Positions 1 through 10,307 are shown, counted from the first letter of the stretch. The stretch: 64,000 nt of DNA from Saprospiraceae bacterium (GCA_016715985.1 JADJXD010000001.1:1-64000); one strand, 5' to 3'. Numbers and translations: made by a program. Notes: generated from the letters alone by a model not told the origin.

Positions 1-1703
1 CCTTTTCCAACCAAAATCTGCTGAATTACGTCCTCAAAATCTTCCTTTCTCGGGGTTATCCCCTTCAAAACCACAGCAGAACCTTTTGTTATCAGTTTAT
101 CGCCGAATTTTTACATCTTTGACTGCATATCTCACTTTATAACCTGCTTCCAGAATTTGAGCGACTGTCTGTACTGCCGACAAGTCTCCCCACTTTATGA
201 CATAGGCATAAGAATTTGAATCGCATGGGTATGAAATTATTGATTTAGCCACTTTGTCAGTTTCAATGTTAATCATCGATGTCAGTGCGTAACAATCTAC
301 TCCATAAGCCAGGGGCAAAGACCATGATGTAATATCATAAGTCAAAGAATCAGATAATACCGGCGACTCTTCCATCAGAATCTGTAATAGAACAGATCTG
401 GGCTGGTTGGCCTGTATCACTATATCACCTTGCATTACTTCTGCATTCTGATTTTTCTGACTCTGATAATGATAAGCGTTGGTTTTCAGATTGACTTTAC
501 TATATTCATATTGAATACCGGCTTTATCGAAAGTGCAGTTAGCCTGGAAGTGGCAGCACCGGATTTAAGAATAAATGTTTTGAATTTTCCGGGAGGATTC
601 GTTACACTGCTTTTAAAATATTCTTTAAAATTCTGTATTAATTCTTGTGATCGCACAGATGCAGTTTCAATAGCGACAAAGCGACTATTGTATTATTTTC
701 AATTTTGGCTTTTACCGTCAATGTATCTCCATTGGCCAATAAAATAGACCTGCCTGACCTGGAATTTCCGGCTTGTTCATAAGTCATACCTACAGCACCA
801 TTATAAGGGGATATGTGTCACCATAACTTGCAAAACAAATCAAATACTTCTCGGGTCCAGTAAAGGAGTCCTTTGCATCAAAGTACTTTTGCGTGATTCT
901 TACCTATTTCTGTTTGAAAAGATCGTTGAAAATTTGAAATATATTTATGAAAAGGTTCTGCTGCCGGAGCAAAGTAATAATTTGCATTATAACCCATTTC
1001 ATGGAAATCGGCGTGAACATGCGGCATCCATTGATTATAGATTTTTATTCTTTGTTGAGTTTCTGTCTGTGTCTGCCAAGCCCAATCTCTGTTCAGGTCA
1101 AAATGTAATGATTGTACCTGCCTGTTGGCCATGGTTCGTATTGCCTCTCTCGTCAGAATGATCAGGATGCAGCAATTTTCCTGATATTCTGTTAATCCAG
1201 TGCGTATATCTGCTGTTTCCATCCGGATTTAAATTCGGATCAATGATAATTACAGAATTTTCCAACCATCCCTGAATTTCTTTTTTATCACTTTGGATTA
1301 ATTCAAATACAATATTCGGAACACTCTCAGACGCACCGGCTTCATTGCCATGTACCCCAAAACTCAGCCATACAATTGCTTTATCAATAAGTTGGTCAGG
1401 CTTCGTAGGATTTAAACCGATATTATACAAATTAGTATGGCGGATGAAGTCAATATTCTTAAGATTGGATGGGGAAGAAATGTACAATAATTGGAGTGGT
1501 CTGTCTTCTGTCGTTACCCCATATTGGACAATATCCAATTTGTCTGAATACTGAGACAGATAATTCAGGTATTCATTGACCTTGTACTCAGGTGTATATT
1601 GAATACCATAATTTTTAAAGTATGTTTCCGGTGAAGTAAGCTTATTTTGAGCTATAAGTGCAAATGCAAAAACTATAAATGATACTGAAAAGAAATATCG
1701 CAT
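1..1703 (-). CDS. M14-family zinc carboxypeptidase, frameshifted, 3' end beyond window edge
   Basis: Secreted metallocarboxypeptidase that would hydrolyse peptides or peptidoglycan-like substrates in the periplasm or outside the cell. The first 201 residues are intact: signal peptide (about residues 1-19, ending in AQN), then the M14 zinc motif HxxE (H118-GN-E121) and PNLNPDGNSR. Past about 1150 the reading frame must be changed several times to continue the family pattern: ERQYEPWPTGRYNHY in one frame, FDLNRDWAWQTQTE and HADFHEMG in another, then GKNHAK/YFDAKDSFTGPEKY and further pieces down to 97-435. At least four or five 1-2 base indels are needed within 1.7 kb. Because the three following genes have the same defect, I think these are mostly sequence errors rather than true decay, but a pseudogene is possible. 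The start is directly behind a hexamer repeat array. Confidence 0.8.
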
Positions 1704-1704
1704 G

Positions 1705-1836
1705 AGTTAAGGTTAAGGTTAAGGTTAAAGTTAAGGTTGAGAATGAGATTTGGGTTAATGTTGAGATTAAGATTAAGATTAAGATTAAGATTGAGAACAA
1801 GAACAAGAACAAGAACAAGAACAAGAACAAGAACCA
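1705..1836. repeat. Hexanucleotide tandem array (22 phased hexamers, three successive consensus units)
   Basis: From 1705 to 1836 the sequence has an unbroken 6-base period: GGTTAA-type units (1705-1740), a degenerate middle (1741-1764), four perfect GATTAA units (1765-1788) plus a GATTGA variant, then six perfect GAACAA units (1795-1830) and a partial one. It ends one base before the start codon of the M14 peptidase on the minus strand, so it occupies that gene's leader and promoter region. Confidence 0.9.
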
Positions 1837-1996
1837 AAAATGCAAAAGTAATTAAATCCCTGATTTAGTCCTTGTCAGTTCTCTAATTTATTTATTCAAT
1901 AAGATTCGATACAGAACGTTGGTTTTTACAACAATAGTTCAAATCATTTTCTGAAATTTATAAGAATCTCTTTACCTTCGTCAAAAATATTAAACC

Positions 1997-3228
1997 ATGC
2001 AATACACCGTTGAAGAAAGATTTCTTAAATACGTAAAAATTGACACGCAAGCCGATCCAATGTCCGAAAGCTTTCCTTCTACATTAAAACAGAAAAATCT
2101 GACAGCTATTATTCTGAAAGAGTTGGAAGATATGGGGGTCAAAGCAGATACCAATGAAGCGGGCTACGTTTATGCAACACTACCTTCCAATTCGGATTCA
2201 AAAACACAAAAAGTCTTCTTTTGTGCGCATTTGGATACAGCTCCCGATTGCAGCGGAACGGATGTTAAACCTATCGTACATCGCAATTATCAGGGACAAC
2301 CTATCATACTTCCGGATGATACGACACAAGTGATAGACACTGAAAAATACCCGAATCTGGCTCAAAAAACAGGACATGATATTATTACAGCCAGTGGTTT
2401 GACTTTGCTGGGAAGTGATGACAAATCAGGGGTAGCTATTATTATGGATGCCATTTATCAATTAAAATAATCCAAATCTGCCGCATGGTGATGTAAAATA
2501 TTATTTACCACGGACGAAGAAGTAGGAAAAGGAGGGCAAAAGTTGATCTTAAGAAATTAGATGCAGATTTTGGTTATACACTTGATTCGGGAGATTTAGG
2601 ATGTTTTGAGTCAGAAAATTTCTCTGCAAATGCATTAAAACTTATCATTCACGGGGTAAGTGCTCATCCGGGATACGCAAAAGGCAAAATGGAAAATTCC
2701 ATTAAAATAGCTTCAGAAATTGTGTCCCGATTACCCAGACTTACTCTTAGCCCGGAATCTACTGAAGAAAAAGAAGGCTTTATCCACCCCAACAAAATCA
2801 GTGGTTCATTGGAACAATCAGAAGTTGACTTTATTTTACGCGATTTTGAAACAAGTAAGCTCGATGAATATGCACAGTTAATTGAGAGAACTGCTCAGGA
2901 AGTTTTGTTGGATTATCCGGGTTCTTCATTTGAAATACAAGTGAGACACCAATACCGAAATATGAAGGATGTTTTGGACAAAAATCCACATGTAGCCAAA
3001 TATGCTTTAGATGCAATGGCAAACCTGAAAATTCCGATTACAAACGGAAGTATTCGTGGAGGTACAGACGGTGCCACATTATCGCATATGGGACTTCCCT
3101 GCCCCAACCTGTTTGCCGGCGAACAAGCCATCCATTCCAAACATGAGTGGGTATCTGTTCAGGATATGCATAGAGCAGTTGATACGATTATAGAAATTTG
3201 TAGGTTGGTCGCTATAGACATAAAATAA
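1997..3228 (+). CDS. pepT: Peptidase T (M20B tripeptide aminopeptidase), frameshifted
   Basis: Cytoplasmic dizinc aminopeptidase removing the N-terminal residue of tripeptides. Visible M20 motifs: HLDTAPD (first zinc ligand and catalytic Asp), GSDDKSG, TTDEEVGKGG (catalytic Glu pair), HGVSAHPGYAKG in the lid domain, RGGTDGATLSHMGLPCPN near the C-terminus, and the terminal His region SKHEWVS. The reading frame breaks between 2464 and 2537. Continuity (QLKNNPNLPHGDVKYYF, then TTDEEVGKGG, then KVDLKKLDADF) needs about two bases missing at the A-run 2464-2467, one at the T-run near 2505 and one at the G-run 2534-2536. Restored length is about 411 residues, normal for PepT. Homopolymer sequence error is the likely cause. 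A weak TAnnTTTG-like box (TACCTTCG, 1973-1980) precedes the ATG. Confidence 0.9.
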
Positions 3229-3232
3229 GATT

Positions 3233-3867
3233 ATGTCAAGAGTAATCCCATTATTTCCATTGAGTATGGTGGTATTTCCAGGCGAAGAATTGAATCTCCA
3301 CATATTTGAACCCAGATATAAACAACTGATACACGATTGTAAAAATAATGGCATCCGTTTTGGAATTCCACCCTATTTTGAAGGGTATGAATTAAAGTAC
3401 GGCACAGAAATGGAGCTTGTGTCTATCGAAAAAGAATATACCGATGGTAAAATGGATATACGGACGATAGCTAAAGGATGGTTTGAAATAAAACATTTTA
3501 TCGCAAAATGGACCACAAACTCTATCCGGGTGGAAAAATCAAAGATAAAGAATGGGACCAGATAGCAGATCCCGTTTACAGCAGACTGATTGTTTCTTTA
3601 ATAGAAGATCTCTACAGGATCATGAAAATAGATAACATAAAGATCCCCGAAGCTGATAGATTTAAAAGCTTTATGTTGGGTCATAAAATCGGTTTTAATA
3701 TTGATCAGGAACTGGAGTTTTTGACCATTCCTTCAGAGATAGAAAGACAATTGTATATAATCTCTCATTTAGAACAGTTGATGCCTATCGTTCGGCAAGC
3801 AGAAGAATTAAGAAAAAGAGCAGAATTGAATGGTCATTTTCAAAGCCCGTTCACACCTGAATTTTAG
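3233..3867 (+). CDS. LON substrate-binding domain protein, one frameshift
   Basis: Stand-alone N-terminal domain of the Lon protease type (PUA-like fold), without the ATPase or protease domains; such proteins are common in Bacteroidota and of unknown substrate. The start IPLFPLSMVVFPGEELNLHIFEPRYKQL is the typical LON-domain opening. The frame breaks at the A4 run around 3502-3507; adding one A gives FIAKMDHKLYPGGKIKDKEWD and continues to a helical C-terminus (EIERQLYIISHLEQLMPIVRQAEELRKR). Restored length is about 211 residues. It starts 4 nt after pepT and probably shares its transcript; its end overlaps the convergent PorV/PorQ gene by 4 bases. Confidence 0.85.
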
Positions 3868-4950
3868 CCGCGAGGCAGAAAATCAAGTGATGCTGAAAAA
3901 ATATGTGAAACCAGAACGCCACTGACACTTCCTACATTGGTCAATGCATAATCAATTTTCAGTCTTCCGAGTTTAAGACCCATGCCGACATTCGGTTGAA
4001 ATTCAAAATCTCTGATTTCTGTATTGGTAGGATTTACTACTGTTTGAAGATTACCGATTCCCATCCGAACAAAAACTTTTTCGCTATAGCCCAATTCTAT
4101 CCCTAAAGAAGGATCAGCGTTAAAATTTTTACCTGAAAGAACACCTGCTCTTGTTCCGTCGGTGTTAAAATTCATATTTACTTCGCCAAGGTATGATAAA
4201 TTACCCTTTTTGATTTTGTAAGCCGCACCTACAATCAGTTTGGGTAAAGCAATTTCTGTACTGCTGACAGGGATGTCATTGTCAGTACTTACCAATACTT
4301 GTTTTTCTTCTTCTGACAAATTAAAAGACCATGAATTTACGGTAGTAGTAATATCTCTGACGAAAACTCCCAATGTAAGATTGGACATTCTGTATTTTGC
4401 CCCCAGATCCGTGCCGAAGCCCCATGCTTTACCAAAACTGCCTATCGTCCTATGTATTATTTTCACGTTACCACCTACGGACAGCTTCCCTTCCATATCC
4501 AAAGCCTGTGCATAAGAAAATATACCGGCATAATCTGCCACTGAAAAACTTTTTGATTCTGTCGTAATTGACACTTCCATCTTCGCCAATCAGATTCAGT
4601 GTATTAGCTATATTATCCACGCCGAGACGAATAAAAGAGAATGATGCGACGGATTTTTTCTGACTGTTAAACTTTTTTGCAACCGAAACATAATCATAAT
4701 TGGCAATATTGCCAAACCACTTTGCGTGCATGGCATTTATCTGAAGCGGAACTTCCAGATCCGTCAAACCGGCAGTATTCCAGTATCCGGAATTACCATC
4801 ACCATTACTTGCTACTACGGATCCAAACATACCGTGGGCTCTTGCTCCTACTCCGATATTCAGAAAATCATTGACAAATTTCTGACCGTTCATTTGAAAG
4901 GAGATTATCAAAAATAAAAATCCGATAATAAATTTTATGTTTGTTTTCAT
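3864..4950 (-). CDS. PorV/PorQ-family outer-membrane beta-barrel protein, one frameshift
   Basis: Family of FadL-like 14-stranded barrels (UPF0164) that includes the type IX secretion components PorV and PorQ. Start chosen at 4950, giving a signal peptide (MKTNIKF...SFQMNGQ) followed by the family N-terminus FLNIGVGARAHGMFGSVVAS and the GYWNTAGL motif. Later segments show LPKLIVGAAYKI, LSYLGEVNMNFNTDG, LGIELGYSEKVFVRMGIGN and a barrel-type C-terminus SGVLVSHIFSASLDF. The two halves join around 4544-4554, where a one-base insertion in a run of five A/T separates YDRIKKF from SVADYAGIFSYA. Restored length about 361 residues. Whether it is PorV, PorQ or another paralogue cannot be decided here. 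Confidence 0.75.
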
Positions 4951-5078
4951 ATAAAAGCAAAATGTGATATGTAAATAAAAAGTAAAGTGTATTTTTATGC
5001 AAAAATCATTGTTTTCAGACAAATGACCAAGCTAAAACGGTATAAATGTTTTTTTTATTATTTTGAAAATCAACGACA

Positions 5079-6791
5079 ATGAAATATTACATTCATATTA
5101 TATGTATTTGTTTAGTCAGCACTACCCTTTTCCAATTTACATCGTGCAGACTCAACAATCCCGGACCGGAACTTTATAACATCACAAAATCAGCTACCGG
5201 TAAAAATGGCGTTGTGGTAACTGCACATCCGTTAGCCACAGAAATTGGCCTTGACATCCTGAAAAAAGGTGGCAACGCCGTAGATGCAGCCATTGCTGTT
5301 CAATTTGCTTTGGCTGTCTGTTATCCGGGAGCAGGGAATATAGGAGGTGGCGGATTTATGGTATATAGAGATAAAGACGGAGGTACATTCACACTGGACT
5401 ATAGGGAAAAAGCTCCTGCAAAAGCAACGACAGATATGTACCTTGACTCAGCAGGGATGCCTGAAGTAGAAAAAAGTCTATACGGTCATATGGCTGTAGG
5501 TGTGCCGGGTACGGTAGATGGGATGGTTCAGGCATTTGAAAAGTTTAGTAAGCTCAAAAACTGGGAACAACTACTAGCCCCTGCTATCGAAATTGCGGAA
5601 AAAGGGTATCCGATTACTGGTCGGGAAGCCAAAAATCTGAATGAAAAACAGCCATTATTTGTCAAATACAACTCCAAACAAACTTCATTTCACAAAGAAA
5701 TATGGGCCAAAGGAGATACACTAAAACAGAAAGAACTTACAAATACACTTACAGCCATCATGCAACAAAAAAGAGCAGGATTCTATGCCGGATGGGTAGC
5801 AGATGCTATTCTGGCAGAAATGAATAAAGGTGGCGGAATTATCACGTCTGAAGATTTAAAAAATTATCAATCCGTATGGCGGGAACCAATCGTCTCAGAT
5901 TATCGGGGTCACAAAATAATTTCTATGCCGCCGCCATCCAGCGGTGGAGTTGCTCTCATCCAACTACTGAAAATGGTTGAGCCATATAACCTCAGTGCTA
6001 TGAAATTTCATTCACCGGAAGCAATCCACCTGATTATCGAAGCAGAAAGGAGAGTGTATGCTGACAGAGCCAAACACCTGGGGGACCCGGATTATTACAA
6101 AGTACCGGTTCAGAAATTGACAGATAGTACTTACTTGCAAAACCGAATGAAGGATTTTGACCCACGTGCTGCGTCCAAAAGTGAAAATATACAGGCCGGC
6201 AATACTGAAAGTCTGGAAACGACACATTTTTCGATTGTAGATAGTGAAGGAAATGCCGTATCTATGACGACTACACTCAATGGCGGTTATGGATCCTTTA
6301 CAGTGGTATCCGGTGCCGGATTTTTGTTAAATAATGAGATGGATGACTTTTCAGTAAAACCCGGCAGTCCCAACTTATATGGCCTGATAGGAGCAGAAGC
6401 CAATAAGATAGAACCCGGCAAAAGGATGTTGAGTTCTATGACTCCTACCATAATCGAAAAGAACAATAAATTATTTATGGTCGTAGGCACACCCGGTGGT
6501 TCAACTATTATCACCTCCGTTTTTCAGACCATCATCAATGTGATTGATTTTGGGATGAATGTAGTGGATGCAGTACAAGCTCCTCGTTTTCATCACCAAT
6601 GGCTGCCTGATGAAGTAAAAATTGAGTCCGATTGTTTTACAGAAAGCACCAAAATGGTACTGACGAGTATGGGACATAAATTAGTGAATTCCGATCCGAT
6701 CGGAAGAGTGGAAGCGATCTGCGTCGATGATAAAGGAATGTATGTAGGTGCTGCCGATATCAGAGGAGATGATGATGCTAAGGCGTATTGA
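5079..6791 (+). CDS. ggt: Gamma-glutamyltransferase, lipoprotein form
   Basis: Ntn-hydrolase that cleaves the gamma-glutamyl bond of glutathione and related compounds in the periplasm. 570 residues. The N-terminus has a lipoprotein signal (FQFTSC lipobox, Cys about residue 23). The large-subunit signature GGNAVDAAIAVQFALAVCYP and GGGGFMVYRD are present, then the autoprocessing site: Thr381 in LETTHFSIVDSEGNAVSMTT is the expected nucleophile and new N-terminus of the small subunit. SSMTPTIIEKNN and GTPGGSTIITSVFQTI follow, which are the oxyanion and substrate-binding segments of the family. All expected catalytic parts are intact. It stands alone, divergent from the PorV/PorQ gene. Confidence 0.95.
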   Translation: MKYYIHIICICLVSTTLFQFTSCRLNNPGPELYNITKSATGKNGVVVTAHPLATEIGLDILKKGGNAVDAAIAVQFALAVCYPGAGNIGGGGFMVYRDKDGGTFTLDYREKAPAKATTDMYLDSAGMPEVEKSLYGHMAVGVPGTVDGMVQAFEKFSKLKNWEQLLAPAIEIAEKGYPITGREAKNLNEKQPLFVKYNSKQTSFHKEIWAKGDTLKQKELTNTLTAIMQQKRAGFYAGWVADAILAEMNKGGGIITSEDLKNYQSVWREPIVSDYRGHKIISMPPPSSGGVALIQLLKMVEPYNLSAMKFHSPEAIHLIIEAERRVYADRAKHLGDPDYYKVPVQKLTDSTYLQNRMKDFDPRAASKSENIQAGNTESLETTHFSIVDSEGNAVSMTTTLNGGYGSFTVVSGAGFLLNNEMDDFSVKPGSPNLYGLIGAEANKIEPGKRMLSSMTPTIIEKNNKLFMVVGTPGGSTIITSVFQTIINVIDFGMNVVDAVQAPRFHHQWLPDEVKIESDCFTESTKMVLTSMGHKLVNSDPIGRVEAICVDDKGMYVGAADIRGDDDAKAY

Positions 6792-7362
6792 AAGATTTAC
6801 TGATTTCGATAGCCTGTATTGAAGTAGAACTACCGAGTACGAGGTAATGCTTTATTGATTTGCTAGGATCAGGTTGTAAACTTGCGCCAGCAATGGAAGT
6901 TCTGAAGCGATGGCTCCAAGACATCGTTGCGGTAAACTTCAGAAGTAATTTCATGATATCTCGTCTTGGAGCCGAACTAACGAATACGAGAGGATGGCTT
7001 TAGAATTAAAAGGCACAAATTACATTTATCCGGTTTGAAACAAACTGAAACTTGCGCCGGCAATGGAAACTTGCACTACAAATGAAAGCATCACCAATTT
7101 GTATGAACATAAGGTTGAATTGAAAATGAAATCATATATTATGATGATTTGAGTCATAAGAAATTACATTATTATGGTATACTTTTGTATTGAAAAAGTT
7201 GTAATTATCATATTGTGTTTTTAAGGTTCTTATGCTCACAACCTGAATCGCAAATGATATAAAAATTATTGATTATTTAAAGGTATGATTTTAATTTATA
7301 GCCTCTGATATAAAGTAATTAATAAAAGTAAAATCGAGTGTCACATTATTAATAACATTCTC
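6792..7362. repeat. Gene-free stretch with degenerate structured repeats
   Basis: No credible ORF. 6822-7003 holds diverged copies of the repeat seen again at 8416-8605 (segments like GCGATGGCTCCAAGACATCG, CGGTAAACTTC, ATTTCATGATATC, GGAGCCGAACTA). A separate short repeat AACTTGCGCCRGCAATGGAA occurs at 6879-6898 and 7049-7068. The rest to 7362 is plain AT-rich sequence upstream of the propeller lipoprotein. Confidence 0.7.
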
Positions 7363-8376
7363 ATGAAAGCTAAATATATTTTGATTTTCATTTGTTTAAG
7401 CTGCTACTTATTTTTCAGTTGCAGTAAAGAGAGTTTGCCGGAAAGTATAGGAGGAAAAATAGTTTATAAAATTGATGTTGGTTTAGATTACTATATAAAG
7501 GATTTAAAAACTAAAGAAGTTAATTCATATAAAGCATATCCTCAAATATCTCCATCAGGAAGTAAAATTGCATTCTATACTTATCCGGGTGATGTTCGTG
7601 ACCGATTTTTCAGGACACAAGTTATTTATAATAAACAAATTAATTATCCATCTTCTTTTCTTTGGTCACCTGATGACAATAAATTGGCCATGTTTGTTTT
7701 TGGACATCTCATTAAAATAATTGATTTACCAACATCTGAAAGTTCAAATATAGTTGTCCCTGATAATATCAAATTTCAAAAATTTATTACTTGGTCAGAA
7801 TCTGATGATTTCATTTATTTCAAATCTAAAAATAACACAAATTATGAAAGTTATATCAGCAGAATAAAACCTGATGGATCTGAATTTCAAAATATTCTAA
7901 CATTAAATAGTAATCAAAAATTTGGTTCTGCTTTTGATTTGTTTAATCCTTCAAATTTAATACTATTTACTTTATTTGATTCATTAGAACAGGAAGCCAG
8001 AATTTGTAAAATCAACACAAATGGAAGTGAGTTTCAGACTATTTATTCTGAAAAAACAAATGACTCTGAATTTTTCAAATCTATTAAAATTTCCCCAAAT
8101 GGGCAAAATATTGCTTACTATATATTTCCGTTTTTCGAGTCTTCCGTTTATTTGATAGATATTACCGGAAAAAACAAACGACTATTTTGGGAAAATGCTC
8201 AAAATCCACAATGGTCAAAAGATGGTAGTGCAATCATGGTTGGATGGCGGTATTATATCGATTGGAATACTGCGAAATGGGACATCCGAATTAAAGGACT
8301 GGACCAATCTGCAGATAATGCAGGAAGCATTATTGAAAATGGGCCGGTTACCTTATCGAAATGGTATTTTGAATGA
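7363..8376 (+). CDS. Lipoprotein with TolB/PD40-type beta-propeller repeats
   Basis: 337 residues with a lipoprotein signal (lipobox YLFFSC, Cys20). The body contains repeated PD40-like blades: PQISPSGSKIAFYTY, FLWSPDDNKLAMFVF, FITWSESDDFIYFKS, IKISPNGQNIAYYIF and NPQWSKDGSAIMVGW, so it is a surface or periplasmic propeller, about five to six blades, similar to the TolB C-terminal domain. Function unknown; TolB itself is longer and has an extra N-terminal domain. It is flanked on both sides by the structured repeat family and has no evident operon partner. Confidence 0.75.
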   Translation: MKAKYILIFICLSCYLFFSCSKESLPESIGGKIVYKIDVGLDYYIKDLKTKEVNSYKAYPQISPSGSKIAFYTYPGDVRDRFFRTQVIYNKQINYPSSFLWSPDDNKLAMFVFGHLIKIIDLPTSESSNIVVPDNIKFQKFITWSESDDFIYFKSKNNTNYESYISRIKPDGSEFQNILTLNSNQKFGSAFDLFNPSNLILFTLFDSLEQEARICKINTNGSEFQTIYSEKTNDSEFFKSIKISPNGQNIAYYIFPFFESSVYLIDITGKNKRLFWENAQNPQWSKDGSAIMVGWRYYIDWNTAKWDIRIKGLDQSADNAGSIIENGPVTLSKWYFE

Positions 8377-8415
8377 TATTATGCGTTATTGGAAAACATT
8401 CCCTTTTATTGGTTT

Positions 8416-8605
8416 CCTGTCTCAGAGCCGAACTACCGAATGCGAGGCGATGGCTTTAAGACATCGTTTCGGTAAACTTTCGGGAGAGATTAGTATATCG
8501 GTAGCCCGTCTCAGAGCCGAACTACCGAAAAAGAGAGATTTCATGATATCGGTAGCCCGTCTTAGAGCCGAACTACCGAATGCGAGGCGATGGCTTCAGG
8601 ACATA
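8416..8605. repeat. Cluster of structured repeats with GGTAG/CTACC stems
   Basis: Three successive units: 8416-8499, 8494-8560 and 8545-8605. The core reads GTCTYAGAGCCGAACTACCG, followed in two units by AATGCGAGGCGATGGCTT. In units two and three TCGGTAG (about 8498 and 8549) pairs with CTACCGA about 17 bases later to form a 7-bp stem. Related but degenerate copies lie at 6822-7003. The family looks like a REP/MITE-like dispersed repeat. Confidence 0.75.
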
Positions 8606-8677
8606 TCATTAATAAACACAACAAGTCCCATACATTTTGTAACTTTGCATTTAATAATTAACAGTTAAATCCAAATT

Positions 8678-9082
8678 TTGAGACAGTTGTTCGCAATTAT
8701 TGCAGGTCTTGTTGTAGCCGTATTGATCATATTTATGGCACTCATGATACGTGAAGGACTGTATCCACAGCCAAGAGACCTTGATTATTCCAATAAAATT
8801 CAGGTGTCCGACTGGATGGATGCATTACCTACCACAGTCTTCTGGATAGCAGCAATCAGTCATGGACTTGCTGCGTTCTGTGCGGGATTTATCAGCAGTC
8901 TTACTTCCGGCAGCAATCGTATGGTCAATGGCATCATCAGTGCCTGCGTTATTTTTGTAATGGTTTTGATTTACCTTTTTACATACTATTTTCCTACCTG
9001 GTTTGTTTTGACAGACACGATTGCTACATCACTACTTGGTTTTGCAGGGGTCGTCACCGGAAGTCAAAGGATCGTTTCCTGA
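8678..9082 (+). CDS. Small integral membrane protein, unknown function
   Basis: 134 residues starting at a TTG codon; no in-frame ATG explains the first membrane helix. Hydrophobic segments are seen at about residues 4-24 (LFAIIAGLVVAVLIIFMALM), 52-74, 84-104 and 109-130, so three or four membrane helices. An anhydrous spacer SSLTSGSNRMVNG lies between helices two and three. I do not recognise a family. A Bacteroidota-like -7 box TAACTTTG sits at 8640-8647, about 30 nt before the start, without a clear -33 element. It is convergent with holA, the two stop codons being 3 nt apart. Confidence 0.6.
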   Translation: MRQLFAIIAGLVVAVLIIFMALMIREGLYPQPRDLDYSNKIQVSDWMDALPTTVFWIAAISHGLAAFCAGFISSLTSGSNRMVNGIISACVIFVMVLIYLFTYYFPTWFVLTDTIATSLLGFAGVVTGSQRIVS

Positions 9083-9085
9083 AGT

Positions 9086-10104
9086 TTATGCAGCTGGTTG
9101 CTTAAAAAAAATACTTATCAGCAAATCTTTTAAAATTTTTGCTTCATCTGCATTTCTGGCATCCATGCCTTTGGATCGCATATCAGCTGTTTTCAAAGCT
9201 TTGAAAATTCTGTTCAGATCTTCATTCGTGTATTTAGATGCAGCCAGCTTATATTCTTTTACAAAATATGGGCTGGAAACACCTAATTTTTTTGCAGTTC
9301 AAAATCATTTTCATTTCTGAATGCCAATGTTATGAACACTTTAAAAAAATAGGAATGTAATCCGGAAAGAACCATTACGGTTGGGTTGTTTTTAGGGTTA
9401 TTGATAAAATTCCGAATGATTCTGGTTGATTTGGCGAAATTTTTCTCTGAAAGTGCACTCTGCAAGTCAAAAATGCTGTAGTCTTTACTGATTCCAATTT
9501 CATCCTTAATACACTTGATATCAATCGCAGATTTTTTATCTCTGCCTACACATATTTTATCCAATTCATTACTCAACCGATGAAGGTCTTTTCCTACGTA
9601 CTCGGCCATCATATCCGCCGCTCCGGGATCTATACTAAAACCTTTGGCTTTCAAATAACTTCCAATCCATGGCGCAACCTGATTATCATAAATGGGTTTT
9701 GACTCGAACAGTACACCATTTTTTTCAATGGCTTTATAAAACTTCGTTCTTTTATCTGGTTTTTTATATTTGTAACATATGACCAACATACTCAGATCTG
9801 ATGGTTTTTCCAGATAATTCTGCAGCTCGTTGATCGATGTCATATTTTGCCCTTCCTTGAGAATCACCAACCTGCGCTCTGCCATCATCGGGTATTGCCG
9901 GCACTCATCCACAATAGTTTTAAAGTCTGCATCTTTACCATATACGACGATCTGGTTAAAAGCTTTTTCCGATTCTGTCAGAACCGTGGCATCTATAAAA
10001 TCGGCAAGTTTATCAATGTAATATGGTTCTTCACCATACAAAAAATAGATGTTTTTATACTTCTTTTGCTGAAGGTCTTCTATAATTGAATCGTATGTTG
10101 ACAC
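9086..10104 (-). CDS. holA: DNA polymerase III subunit delta, one frameshift
   Basis: Delta subunit of the clamp loader, which opens the beta sliding clamp. The N-terminus IYFLYGEEPYYIDKLADFID, the ERRLVILKEGQNM segment and GISKDYSIFDLQSALSEKNF are typical. The uninterrupted frame stops at residue 273 (FELQKN), but the T7 run at 9286-9292 needs one more T: then it reads LQKKLGVSSPYFVKEYKLA and continues through TADMRSKGMDARNADEAKIL to a stop at 9086. Restored length is 339 residues, normal for HolA. The single homopolymer indel is therefore almost certainly sequence error because the gene is essential. Confidence 0.9.
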
Positions 10105-10233
10105 AAATGTTGGTATTTAATAATACGGAATAATGACAAAAATAAAAATATTAGTTTTCATTTAATAAAAAAAGCTACAAAGTGTTCAAAAAAGTCAAAA
10201 TAGATTATAAATTTGCACTCGCCACTCTAAATA

Positions 10234-10307
10234 GGGGAATTAGCTCAGTTGGCTAGAGCGCTACGCTGGCAGCGTAGAGGTCACCGGTTCGAGCCCGGTA
10301 TTCTCCA
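10234..10307 (+). tRNA. tRNA-Ala (anticodon GGC)
   Basis: 74-nt cloverleaf: acceptor GGGGAAT pairs with ATTCTCC, including the G3-U70 wobble that identifies alanine tRNAs. D arm has AGCTCAGTTGGCTAGAGC; anticodon stem CTACG/CGTAG with loop CTGGCAG gives anticodon GGC; T arm is CCGG-TTCGAGC-CCGG. The discriminator is A and a 3' CCA is not encoded. Confidence 0.97.

Noticed and set aside
430..1161. Plus-strand reading frames opposite the M14 peptidase
   Set aside because: The minus strand carries recognisable M14 sequence in pieces here, so these are antisense shadows.
1642..1845. Minus-strand frame with Leu-Phe, Leu-Ile and Leu-Thr repeats
   Set aside because: It is only the translation of the hexamer array, overlaps the peptidase start out of frame, and has no gene-like features.
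8195..8668. 157-codon plus frame running from the lipoprotein into the repeats
   Set aside because: It overlaps the real lipoprotein frame, and the rest is translated repeat sequence (VARLRAELP twice).
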